A DNA stretch of 64,000 nucleotides. Origin: Pterois miles. Taxonomy: Eukaryota; Chordata; Actinopteri; Perciformes; Scorpaenidae. This document shows positions 24,946 through 36,489 of the stretch, in pieces. The stretch covers positions 5,358,501-5,422,500 of the forward strand of contig CAMQGK010000008.1 of NCBI GenBank assembly GCA_947000775.1, read 5' to 3'. Each line of letters opens with the position of its first letter. Position 1 is the first letter of the stretch. The notes beneath the pieces were generated by a model that worked only from the letters and a program-made list of their open reading frames with translations, made no database searches and was not told where the DNA came from. The position numbers and the translations under genes are program-made.

Positions 24946-27900
24946 CTATTCCCTCATGACCTGTGTGGTGACCACTGAGGTGCTGACCGGCTGGTTGCCC
25001 CTGATCTTCAGCTCACGATTCATCTGGCACCAGACGCAGGGGTAACAACAGAATATCTTGCAGCAGTCGTCACAGCACGAGCCCTTCGGGAGGAAAAAGA
25101 GGAAGATGAAATGAATGATGTACAGTCTCAAAACCTTCAGAGACTAATTTACTAAGAATAGTTACTAAGCCAACTGAAAATATTGCAATAAAATTGAGAG
25201 ACTTTTTTTTAGCATGATATTTACTGTCACTTAATTTTTACTGGAGCCTGGCTGCAGTCAAGATGAGTAGTATTAAGGTCTTTGAAGACCAAACACGAAT
25301 AATTCACAAGTCAATTTAAAAATTCAAACCCATCTATCTCCATATTCAACTTTTTTTCGCAGCAGCAAATTTCGGATGGCGATAAAAACAAACCAACAAA
25401 TAAACTAATGACTTTTGATCACCGGACTATCATATATTTTTTCGGACGTCAATGTCAGAATTATGTTTATAGCGCCAATTGCTGCTAGACTGCAGGTTAC
25501 AGGTCCGTGGACTATATCATGCAATTGTAAGTTATTACTAATAAATAATTACAATCCCAACATTATGAATGAAGCTTTAACACTTCAAACTATCCCTCAC
25601 AGCTTTACTATTGTTATTATTATCAGCTTATTATTGTTACCAGCAGTGGAAGTCTTTCCTTGATAAATCCACAGAACCTCAGAGGTAAGCTGACCATTAT
25701 AAAGTGACTATTAAGCATAGTATTAAAGGCCATGTATGACATAATAGTAACCACATAGGCTGTATATGATCCAGTCCAGTCATGAATGATGAAAACCAGT
25801 GCAATAGACTCAGTATTTACACTTGTTACAGTAAAATGCTTCATAGGAAATGTGACCACATTGTAACTTTTCTACATTACACTGTGATGGTGCGAAACTT
25901 GGAATGATGTGTTGCACAGAATGCGACCATTTGTGTCGGCCTTGGTGTGAAAAGTTTGAACGCAAAAAATATCGGCAATGGATATTTTCGTTTTCATTCC
26001 AGCTGTGCAAAAGCCTTTATTTTCATACCACTTGGGAGGTGTTGGAAACAAGCTGTAAGAGCAAACGCATGGAGCCACATTTGCATTCATTTGGAGTCAT
26101 CTTTGAGTCCAACTGGTGAATTGCTTAGTCTCATCTTTGCTCTGCTTTGGTTTCCATCCCTGAGAAAAATATCTCTCGTTAGCTGCTAAATGCTTCACTA
26201 GTCGCTCACTTTGCCTGTTTTTTTTTTTTTTTTTTTTTGCTGAAAATGGAAACAAGGAAACACTCTCCACTGCACTTCAAGAGCAGCGGAGAGTGAACCA
26301 GAACAGGCAATTTGCATTTTACATTGAAATCTATACATTACGAAAAGGAAAGCACCATTTTCTTCTTTCATTAGTCATTTTCTGCTAACATAACTGTCAG
26401 TAAAACTTTGTTAAATGTATTGAATCCTGAGCATTGTGTTGTATATCAAATCAAATTGTGAGCTAATTTTATCATTGCACATCTAGTTGTGACATCGAGA
26501 TCCCTGTTTGCTGAGCAGGAAAGCTGCATGTTATAATCTAAAACCAGTTCAACTGATGCTTTGAGCACTCACAAACAATCAGTTGCTCTCATAATATTGG
26601 ATTAGATTTCAGCAGGATCAAAGGTTCAGTTTGTATTAAATGACGACTACTTCATTGTTTGCGTGGCTTTTCCAGTGTTTGGATACTCTGAATGCAAGGC
26701 TCTGAACACACACCAGCTACTGTGCACATTATCTATGGTACATTATCCCTCATAAAAAAAGGAGTGGCCCTCACAAAACCAGAGATGCGATGACAATGCA
26801 TCACACTCAAATATCGTGTCTGTCCAACATGTAAAATATATTTCATATTGATCAGTTTTGAATTAAACCTCAACAAATGACACTTATTTCTCTCTCATTC
26901 ATATTTAGATATTATAATATTATTACTATATTAGATATTTGTCTTTGTTAAAACCCATTACCTATATTTATAAATTACTGAGCCAAATATTGTAACGTCT
27001 CTCAGTTTTGCTCCCAAAGCTCGGCTTAAAATGAGTGGAGAGGAGTCTTAATTTGCCCCTGAACTTCATTAATAGTTAATCCAATTCAATTGACATCTTT
27101 AAAGACATATAAACTTCTATTCTATCTGATGTATTTTTGCTAAATGCTTTTATTGTATCTTTTGTTTTAATGCTTAACTAATACAGCATTACTTTATCAT
27201 TTTATCTACAACTGCATGTTCAAAATGACACCAAAAGGCCTAAAAGTATGCAACAACTCTTGTGTGGTTGTAAATTTCTCCACTGTGGGACTAATAAAGG
27301 AATATCTTATCTTATCTTAAATATGCATACTGTTCCCTCTCACAGCTGCACGTCGCCCAAATGTAAACAGGATGTTACAGCTCCTACATATGAACTTCCT
27401 CACCTTGCAGTTACATGGTGCGCTATGACTAGAAATATTAAATTACCACACTTAAAGTGTAATTTACAGGCTGGATGAGTAGGATTTTCCAAAAAAAAAA
27501 AAAAACAAACCGATGTACAGACTGATAGAAAAATAATCCTTCTCAATCATCACTAGAAGCGTGTAGTGGCGTCGGTGCCCAGGACGTTTCTGGATGTTAA
27601 CCTCGGGGGCAAGATTTTAAGTAATAAAAATGGCGGACAGAGAGAAATATAGCGAGGAGAAATGCCATGGGGACAAAGCCGTCAGTTTCCACCCACTGGA
27701 GAGGACCCTAACACTAGTCTGACTCACCGGTTGTAGACTGTGGGTTTAATACTAACCGCAGTCAGGTGACATTAAGTATGTGAAGTTACTCTTTAAGAAT
27801 CAGCACTGGATCATTCACAATTGAAATACATTCTTTCACCCATCCCTAGCTGACACTTTAAGCGTACCCCCCTCCCTCCCCACGACTTACAGGGATGTTG

Positions 27901-28783
27901 TGGCGCTCTCTAATGGAGGAGCGGAGTATGCAGGACACCACACAACAGAAGTCCAGGAGCGGCATGCAGCAGCACCAGCCATGGTCACTGGCTGTCTGGC
28001 ACTGCATGCAGGGGAAGCACCAAAAACCACAGCAACCTTGAGGATAGAAGAGAAGATAAATATGAAGAATATATGGATTCTCACTTAAAGACGACACATA
28101 CTGTATATCACACTTGATATTTCTCAGAATACAGCAACCAACCACATGACAGTGGCCTTCCTTTCCTTAACTTAATTTAAGAGGAACTTCACCAGTTTCA
28201 GGTTTACTGGTCATGTTGCTGTTGCACTACTGTACTCTTCCCATGAAAAGTATTCATTGTCTCTGAGGAGCTTTGTCAAGTCTGAGAAAATAACCCTGAT
28301 GATGTCTCAGCAAAGCCATAGGTTTGATTTCAGAAGTGTGGGGGGCTATATGCTATTCATTTCCTGCATTTATATACATTAAATCAATGCAACAAATTAC
28401 AAATATTGTGTAACAAAATGCTATGTAAATGTATGTATTTTTGATGCAGCAATCCTAAATAGTTTCCTTTATAGATACCTGATACTTTGACAACCAACGT
28501 TGCATTTTTATCGACTCATCTGGACTATGGTGGCTGGACAGTCAGAAGACGATGTTCAAAGACACCCTGATATTGTGTGAAACTTCCAGGTGGAACAAAG
28601 TCTCCGGCATTATATTGGGCAAACAAACAAACGCGTTTCAGCAATAAGCCTTCGTCAGCGGTCATCAAACTTACAGGTGCCCATATCACTGCAGCAGTCG
28701 CAGAGGCCGGTGCTCCATGTCCCAACGTTTTGGGTAGTGGTCATCACTGTCACCACCTGAGTTGGCTGCTGGTGGACGGCCAT
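24946..28783 (-). CDS. PLAC8/cornifelin-family cysteine-rich protein, 3 coding exons, 130 aa
   Basis: Small protein of the PLAC8 family (onzin, cornifelin). Exons on minus: 28783-28675, 28036-27891, 25083-24946; frame is kept across both introns. Residues 1-22 are a Gln/Thr/Val-rich head. The Cys-rich PLAC8 domain spans about 28-110, with blocks CDCC (28-31), CCC (37-39), CCC (58-60), the RERHNIP motif (79-85), CCDDCC (88-93), then CVWCQMNRELK (101-111), matching the family's closing CxxCQxxRELK pattern. I count 23 Cys in 130 residues. Length fits the usual 110-130 aa. No signal peptide is evident. The family is linked to cell-size control, immunity and epidermis, but biochemical function is unsettled. 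The last intron is about 2.8 kb. Fish carry several paralogues, so I do not choose between plac8 and cnfn names. Confidence 0.9.
25084..27890. other. intron 2 of the PLAC8-like gene
   Basis: About 2.8 kb, AT-rich, with a T run at about 26219-26238 and a LINE-type tail at 27270-27320 in plus orientation. No exon of another gene seen. Confidence 0.5.
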
Positions 28784-30422
28784 GACTGAAAAATACAAGA
28801 CAGAAATGGAGAAACTGGGAAGGCATAAGGGACTTCTCTATATACACTAGAATCTGTGGATATTCTATGCATTATTAAGTCGAAAAAGTCAAAAATTGGG
28901 ATCAACGACCAGCGCTCTTCCCGGGGGCTTGGTATCAAAGCTATCATTGTAATTGAGTAGCAACTTGTGCAATGCATTTCCTACATTTCAAGCAAGCGGT
29001 GCATGCTGGGACAGGTAACAGCACCTCGACACTCAGTCCCCTATGATTCACTATCAGTAATCCAAATTAGTTAGGCAACACCGTCATGTGAAGAAAGCAC
29101 TAAATGCCCATTTCTTTCACCTCTCTATAAGACAAATAGTGTGTCACAGCCCTGATGTCAACGCCAAGTAACACCTTTCGAACAAACAGGAAATCCGACA
29201 GGAAATTCACAGTATTTCTGCCTCAAGGTGCTGATGTGACCTGATATGTTATTTAACTTATCTTGTCATAAAATTGCATAACCTTAGATGAAATGTTCAG
29301 GTGTCATACTTTTGGCCATAAGCCTTGAAATGCCTTCTAGTAGCTTTATGCTAATATCTTAATCAGTCAAAGTAGGAATACCATTTAATAAATAAACAAA
29401 AAAATATATAGTACACTTAAATGTATGGTGTTTTTTGTTGGTTTTTTTTTTTTTTTTTTTTTTGCTAGTTCACCTACCACCCACTACAAGTGCTGCACGA
29501 GATTGAAGTGTCAAATACAACCTTTAAGTACCAAATCATAATAAAATTATAACTTATTTTCTGAGTACAGTTTAAGCAACGCAAAATGTCTCCTACCTCC
29601 ATGTCATCACACAGAGGTCAGAAAATCACGGTGGGCACAGCATCAGATAAGCTAACTAGCTAGAATTACGTTAGCTTCCTTACGTTGATAACGTTAGCTA
29701 AATTCAGAAGTCCACACTGTTAGCTAACGTTAGCTGCTAGCTACTAAAAAAATGAGTTATGCTTTTAAATCATTACTGACGCGGTTTTAGCACGTTCCCA
29801 CCGATTGCACCCAGTCTTCAGTTTTAATATATCATAAAATAAAACAACAGGCTTTTGCGTAATGCAGATTTATATAACCTAACCTTTGCTAATGTTAGCT
29901 AAATACTGTAGCTATGTAAGTTGGTAAGCTAACCTAGCTAACATTCATCTGCCACTTAGCTAGCTGTCCTTGAAGTTGTAAATAAGGGGGAATTATTCAA
30001 ATGTACGGTAAAAATGTTATTTATTCTGGTTGTCATGATATGGGATCCTAACTGTGGCTAATGTTAAGTTATTGCAGTCAGATTAAATCAAATGTATTCG
30101 TGTAAAAGGATAAAATAGGACATTTTAGTTGAACCTTCACTGTGCTGATTAAAAGCAGTTTTTATATGTAACCTTACAGTTTCATTTTATCCTTCTTTTT
30201 CTAAAGGAATGGAAAGCAAAGAAGAAAAGCTGAGGATTTTATCAGTTTTTGTCACTGCAACTACCAAGTGAATCTAATATATAGGCTATATATAGGCTAA
30301 TATATAGGCTATAAAATAAACTGAAATAAATCATACCTAATAATACATTATTATAAGCACACAGCAGGCTCAGTAACACTGCTAATGGTCATATTCAGGC
30401 TAAAATACAAGCTTTTTCTTAC

Positions 30423-30545
30423 CTTTTCTCTTGTTCCGTGAGCTGTGACAATGGAAAAACTTGAAGGTTTGTTCCGTTCAACACACGACGCCACAAGTGG
30501 GTGAAAAAAAGTCACGTCCCCCGTTAAAAGACACCGCTGCACCAC
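30423..30545 (-). other. candidate untranslated first exon of the PLAC8-like gene
   Basis: A strong minus-strand donor (AAAAG then GTAAGAAAAAG) ends a candidate exon at 30423, about 1.6 kb upstream of the first coding exon. The base just before the ATG at 28783 is preceded by a pyrimidine-rich tract ending in CAG, which could be an acceptor. The start of this exon is a guess. Just upstream are STAT- and IRF-like motifs. No transcript evidence is available. Confidence 0.25.
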
Positions 30546-30942
30546 TTTCTGTTTCTCAGAAAAGTCTGCCCCCTTTACTCCCACACACTCAGTTGACACC
30601 TTAAAGCTGCTGTAAAGTGTGCATGAAAGTGCAAAACTACCAGTGTGCATGAGGAAAACAATGATTGATCAAACGTTATAGGTTACCGGTCAGTTAAAGC
30701 CAGGAGGAAATCTAAGTGCACACCCAACAGTGATGCATGATAGAGACATAAAACATTTATTACTTTGTGTTACAAATGATAAAAGACAAACAATTTTCAA
30801 TTTAGTTGATAACATTTAGGCTACTACAAACTACTAAATAGCATTTACATTCTAAATTCAAGTCTTTTATTATTTTTCAGCATTTTTTGTACTTGTTTAC
30901 TTGGCAATTTGAACAACATTTAAATGTGTCCATTACTGGTGT

Positions 30943-31830
30943 ATGTATGTGAGGGTTATCATTACATAATTTATTATTATGATAGGTGGAATTACACAAA
31001 ACTATGACAGGAGGAAACACACCAAGTACAGATTGTCACACTTATGGTGAAGCAATTTCCATTTTTTTTTTTTTTTTTTTTGCATAATATTCTTTCAAAT
31101 GAAATGATAAATGACTTAAACACAAAGCTGTGGGCAGTGTACCAGCACAACACCTGCAGGTCTAAAGATTGCATTTAGATTTTGATGTATCTTATAAATT
31201 GACTATTATTATTGACTACTAAATAACTTGGAAATTTGTTGAAATTATAATTTGGATTGTTTTAGTTGTGGAAAAAGTGCTAGACTTTAAATATATATAT
31301 TTAATTATTATTTATGTATTTTAGAGGAGGGATGGAAACACAATCTCAACAGATTAATATAATACTTTTTACTATAGTGTATTATTATTTTTGACAGTTT
31401 GAAAATAATTAAATTGACTGTACTTTGATTACATATGTGTACCTTAGGTGTGGTACAATGTATATAATATGTACTGTATATACTGTATATGTATGGCCAA
31501 AGTTTTTGGAAGTAAAACTATATATTTCAAAATGTTTTCAACTTTTAAACAGCCATAACTACTGGAGCTCAATGCATGAGGCTACAGCATTAAAAATGCA
31601 CTGGTGGATCATGTAGTTGAGGATTATCAATATATAATCTACCATAATGGTAGGTGAAATTATTCAAAATTATGGCAGGAGGAAACACACCAAGTGCAGA
31701 TTTAATTCTGCTTCTACAAGTCCCACTTATGGTGATGTAATTTCCATTTTTTATGCATAATATCCTTTCAATTAAAATGATAAATGACTGAGGACACATG
31801 AGGGCAGCAGAATAACACCACCTGCAGGTC
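30943..31830. repeat. direct duplication, copies at 30943-31165 and 31605-31830
   Basis: Both copies share GGAGGAAACACACCAAGT, CTTATGGTGA, AATTTCCATTTTTT, GCATAATAT, AAATGATAAATGACT and CACCTGCAGGTCT in order. The first carries a 21-base T run where the second has six T. Offset is about 660 bases. Confidence 0.75.
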
Positions 31831-32198
31831 TGTGGATTGAGAGGCACACTAGTGACCCCGTGAGTCTGTGGTGACAATTACATATCAGAAACCAAAGAAA
31901 TGTTGGACATGAAATAGTAAAGTGGCACCATGGTTACATTACCAAACAGGTCAGGTCCCAGGAGTCCACTGGGGGTCAGATAGGGAGGGCCCTGAGTCAG
32001 GGTATGACTTCAGATTTATAAAAAGCCCCTGCGTACACCCATGGGAAACCCCACACAGGTGACTTTAATTAATTAGCCTGATTAGGACAGAGTCAGTGTG
32101 TACAGACACTCCTTGACTGATGTCTCCTTCTGCTGGTAGTTTTGGAGCAGGACAAGTGACACTTTACAGTTCATATTGGTAGATGGAGTCCTGAGGTC

Positions 32199-32545
32199 TA
32201 TGGCTGCAACTAACAAATGTTTTCACTGTTGATTAATTGGTCGATTATTTTCTCCATTCATCAATTAGTCGTTTGGTCTATAAAAAGTCAGAAAATGGTG
32301 AAAAATGCCAATCAGTGTCTCCCAAAGCCCAAGATAACATCCTCAAATGTCTTGTTTTGTCCAAAACTCAAAGATATTTGGTTTGCTGTCATGGCGAAGT
32401 AAAGAAACTAGAAAATATTCACTTTTAAGAGGCTGCAATCAGAGAATTTAGACTATTTTTCATTAAAAATTACTCAGACTGATTACCGAAGTAGTCAGTG
32501 ATAAATTTAAATTGACAACTAATCGATTAATCGTTGCAGCTCTAC
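32199..32545. mobile_element. hAT-like MITE
   Basis: Begins with TGGCTGCAACTAAC and ends with GATTAATCGTTGCAGCTC, imperfect inverse copies. The body has GTCTATAAAAAGTCAG and CAAATGTCTTGTTTTGTCC, wording typical of an abundant fish MITE. Confidence 0.65.
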
Positions 32546-32736
32546 CGAGATCCCAGCTATTCATAAGCCTTTCCATTGAAGTACATGAAACCCAGAGAGC
32601 AGCAACAGAACCTGTGCTTACTTTGGTTTCTTTTCATAACGCACAAGTCTTTCGCCTTTTACTAAAGACTTCCGTGGAAAGAAACACCAAGGAGTTCTTT
32701 CTATTTTTGGAAGGCTTTGCCATTTGGCTGTTTTGG

Positions 32737-33075
32737 GGGCGGCAGTAGCTCAGTCTGTAGGGGGTTGGGGGAATCGGAGGGTCACCGGTTCAAGTCCCAA
32801 CGTGACCAAGAACTGAGTGTGAACTGGTAGCTGGAGAGGTGCCAGTTTACCTCTTGGGCACTGCCGAGGTGCCCCTGAGCAAGGCACCAAACCCCCAACT
32901 GCTCGGGGCGCTTGTCAGGAGCAGCCCCCTCTCCATTTGATGCATGTATATGGGTCCTGTTTGTGCATGTGTGTGTCTCGGGTCTGCATGTACTGTGTAT
33001 AAGTAAAAAACAACAGAGTGTAAAAATTGAATTTCCCCTAGTGGGACGAATAAAGGACTATCTTCTTCTTCTTCT
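32737..33075 (+). mobile_element. tRNA-derived SINE, copy 1
   Basis: Head GGCGGCAGTAGCTCAGTC with A box, B box GGTTCAAGTCCC at 32787-32798, then the tail AGTGGGACGAATAAAGG and (TTC)n. It is not a functional tRNA: there is no acceptor pairing and a long unrelated body follows. Confidence 0.85.
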
Positions 33076-33213
33076 GATCAGCAGCTGTTCCTGCTCACAG
33101 CAGGAGGTGGCAGCAACAACATATAACAGCTATCAGATGTGCAAGTTAACCATAAAAGTAAATGTGATATAGAAGGTGGAGAAACTTTTGTAGGATTAAT
33201 TTAGAAATTTAAT

Positions 33214-33793
33214 TACCTCCGCCAAGGAGGTTATGTTTTTGCCTGCGTTTATCTGTCTGTTTGTCTGTGTTCAAGATAGCTCAAAAACTTATGGACGGAT
33301 TTTGATGAAATTTTCAGGGTGTGTCGAAAATGTGAAAAGGGAGGACTGATTTCATTTTGGGGGTGATCCGGACCCTGGATCCTGGATTCTGGATCACTTT
33401 GAAATTTTCGTTAACATTGGGGTAAATGGGACCCAAAAGATTGTTTCTCAATATCTCTGGTAATTGTTGCCCAAAGCTCATGAAATTTGACTCAGGGATT
33501 TACAATGTGTACTTCTATCAAATCCCAAAGGCTGATCCAGATCTGATCCAGATGGTGGATTTTATAGCAATTTATATAAAAAATGGGTGTACTCTTACAT
33601 TTTGGCCTACTGTGCATTTAATATTAGAGTTAGAGATTTCTAACACATCGTGTAGCTGAGACAATTCCGCATCTGAAGTATGTCAACGAATTTGATCTAG
33701 CTTTAATACTTGAGGACATAGATCCAGAAGAAACCGCCGGGGGGAAACTATGGTGCTTGGCGGAGGTCTGCGCTCTCCGAGTGCTTTTCTAGT
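33214..33793. mobile_element. dispersed repeat with CCTCCGCCAAGGAGG start
   Basis: Starts CCTCCGCCAAGGAGGTTATG and ends near CTTGGCGGAGGTCTGCGC, so the ends are inverse of each other. The body matches remembered wording of an abundant teleost element. Confidence 0.7.
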
Positions 33794-33868
33794 TTTAAAA
33801 AGCAATTCTTTTCAATCCAAAGACAAATAAGAACGAAAAATGCATCAATTATTTTTGTATGCGTGTGT

Positions 33869-33869
<1 letters not shown>

Positions 33870-33907
<38 letters not shown>
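33870..33907. repeat. (GA)n microsatellite upstream of the GPCR
   Basis: Nearly pure GA run ending about 160 bases before the GPCR start, followed by (ATC)n at about 34011-34032 in the likely 5' UTR. Confidence 0.95.
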
Positions 33908-33910
<3 letters not shown>

Positions 33911-34066
33911 GAGAGGGGAGTTGATAGTCGTATTGAGTCAGTCTCCAGTTAGACAGCACTGAGAGAGGATCATGCGGCGCACAAGCTCTCTTTCCCATCA
34001 ACTCCACCGCTATCATCATCATCATCATCATCCTCATCCTCACCAACTAGACCCAGCTGAGAAATA

Positions 34067-35038
34067 ATGTCAGCCAACAACAGCACGGAGTCGACAAAGG
34101 TGAGGGACTACACCTGTGTGCGCTTTTACGTCTCCACCGTGTCCTTCTCAGTGCTCCTCTTCTTCAACCTCGTCATCAACTGGACTATAGTTCGCGTGGA
34201 TCGGCTCCGGAGTCACGCCCGCTTCGTGCTGGTCTTTCACCTTCTGGTGTCAGCCCTGGTCCACCTGGGGATGTGCAGCGCCTTCTACTACCAGGTCCAC
34301 CTGGACGCGCGGCCGTCCCGCGCCACCTGCCTCGCCATGATCACCGTGTTGATCAGCAGCGCCTCCAACATCCTCCTGACGCTCACGGTGATGGCCCTGG
34401 ATCGCTACTGCGCGGTGTGCCACCCGATGCGCTACACCGCCGCCTGCACTGCGGGGCGCTGGCCGTGGCTGCTGGGCGCGCTCACCTGGCTCGTGGCCCT
34501 GGTCATCCCGCTCAGTCTGTTCCTCCAGCCGGACTCCCAGGCCGGTTATAACGGGGTGTGTGGCCGGGAGCAGCTGAAGAAAGGCGAGCTGCAGAAGGTG
34601 CTGTTCATCGGGTTGTGCACGCTGGTGATACTGTACAGCTACGTGAGGATACTGGTGGAGGGGCGTCGGTTAGGTGTGCTCAACCGGCGCAACCGGGCCG
34701 GGTGCAGGACCATAGCGCTGCACGGCACCCAGCTGGCGGTTTACATCCTCCCTAACTTTGTGAACTTTGTGCTGACGGTGCTGATCAACCACAGGCTCAT
34801 CCAGCCTGAGACCAAAGAGCTTGCAGCCGTGGTGATATTCGCTTTCTTCAGCTTGGCGCAGTGCGTTGCACCAGTTGTTTACGGTTTGCGTAAAGAGGAA
34901 CTAATGGAGCAGCTGAGTCACAGGTTCCCCTGCTGTTCGCGATACTTGAAGAGTGTCCTCGGCTGGACTGTGCGCGCCAACTGGCCACACACCCAACACG
35001 TCACACGGTACGTCCAAATAGATGCATCCAGTTTTTAA
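34067..35038 (+). CDS. intronless form of the GPCR, 323 aa
   Basis: Reading through the donor at 35008 gives a 323-codon frame with tail YVQIDASSF and a stop at 35036-35038. An AATAAA at 35146-35151, about 110 bases past this stop, could end such a transcript. The receptor core is identical to the two-exon form; only the last few residues differ. Both forms may exist as alternative 3' ends. Confidence 0.6.
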   Translation: MSANNSTESTKVRDYTCVRFYVSTVSFSVLLFFNLVINWTIVRVDRLRSHARFVLVFHLLVSALVHLGMCSAFYYQVHLDARPSRATCLAMITVLISSASNILLTLTVMALDRYCAVCHPMRYTAACTAGRWPWLLGALTWLVALVIPLSLFLQPDSQAGYNGVCGREQLKKGELQKVLFIGLCTLVILYSYVRILVEGRRLGVLNRRNRAGCRTIALHGTQLAVYILPNFVNFVLTVLINHRLIQPETKELAAVVIFAFFSLAQCVAPVVYGLRKEELMEQLSHRFPCCSRYLKSVLGWTVRANWPHTQHVTRYVQIDASSF

Positions 35039-36416
35039 TGTTTAGTTTTTACTTTAAATCCACGCAGAAACCATTGCACCTAATGTCCAACTAATGTGGG
35101 CAACTTTTGAGTTGCCAGGTTGTGAAAGCATCGTGCTGGTGAGTCAATAAATGCTCTCACTTTCTAATTAGTCATCAAGTCTGTCAAATATGACACTTTC
35201 TAAGGCCAATTGTCATCAGCCGGAGTGATTTTTCACAACCTGACAACCCAAAATGGGTTATTTGGCTTATAAGTGATGAAAAAAACACCAGTGAATTATT
35301 GATAAAGCCATTACAATTTGTTAGAAAGTGGTATGTAAAAACATGTTGCTTTACAGATTCATGTGTATATGTGGAAAGAAAATTACCAGGGGAAAAATAT
35401 CTGAAATTTCCACTCCTGAAGTAGTCAAAACATTGTCACATGAAGTCACGTGAATGACTGAGCTTAGTGTGGAAAAACATGTTTCATGTGTTTTACTTAT
35501 GCACACTAAGCAATAAACCCCAATTTGAGAATTTATCAAATTGGGGTTTTCTTATCTTTCTATATCTTTCTTCTTGTGCTTAATATTTATTTGACTGTTG
35601 ATAAACCTGCATGTCTGTTATCCAACTCAAACGCGCCTCCACACATTCAGTCAGAGAGACACTGACACTTTCCTCTATGAAATTAAAGTTAAATACTAAG
35701 CTGATCACACTAATTATCTTTTATGACCAGATCAAGATACGTACAGGAACATTTCACATTCTGTCACCAAACAAAGCAAATTAACGGGCTATTTCCAGAA
35801 ACATGAAGCTTAAGGACAATATGACACAGCACAGGAAACACAGTACCATGCTGTTACATACTAAAGATGTTTTATTTAATTTACAGTAGGACTAATTGTT
35901 TTTCTAAACTAAAACATTTTTCAACTCTAGGATTTTAAAAATACATTCTGAAATTTTTGCCCAGATACTTAAGTAGGTCTCCTTTCGAGCTTGAGTCCCA
36001 TGAACTTGATTTGTTTCTATATTTTTGTTTCCCTGTTCCTAGATTTTTATTTTTGTTTTTATTTTTAGATTATATATTATCATTTATCTGTTTCTATGTA
36101 TGTATTTGTTGTATCAATATTCTTACGTTTTTATTTCTATATTCCAATTTTTTGTTTCAATTTTTTTTTTTGCATCTAGATTTTTATTTTTGTTTCTATT
36201 TTTATTTCTATGTTTTAAGTTTTTGTTCCTAGATTTTTTTCTACATTTTTATTTTTTTTGTTCTGTATTTTTCTAGATTTTTATTTTTGCCTAATTTTTA
36301 TTTTTTTATTTCTATATTTGTTGTTTCTATATTTTTATATTTCTGTTTCTATATTTTTAGTTTTTGTTTCTATATTTTTATTTGTTTCTATATTATTATT
36401 TCTAGATTTTTATATT

Positions 36417-36489
<73 letters not shown>

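Larger units (their letters stand above)
28784..33213. other. intergenic, repeat-rich, no coding gene recognised
   Basis: Includes a candidate leader exon at 30.4 kb, a cluster of GCTAACGTTAGC-type palindromes at 29640-29960, a direct duplication at 31 kb, a MITE at 32.2 kb and a SINE at 32.7 kb, listed separately where resolved. Confidence 0.5.

Noticed and set aside
32737..32810. tRNA gene
   Set aside because: A and B boxes are present, but the sequence continues into a SINE body and tail with a sister copy at 38105, and there is no acceptor stem.
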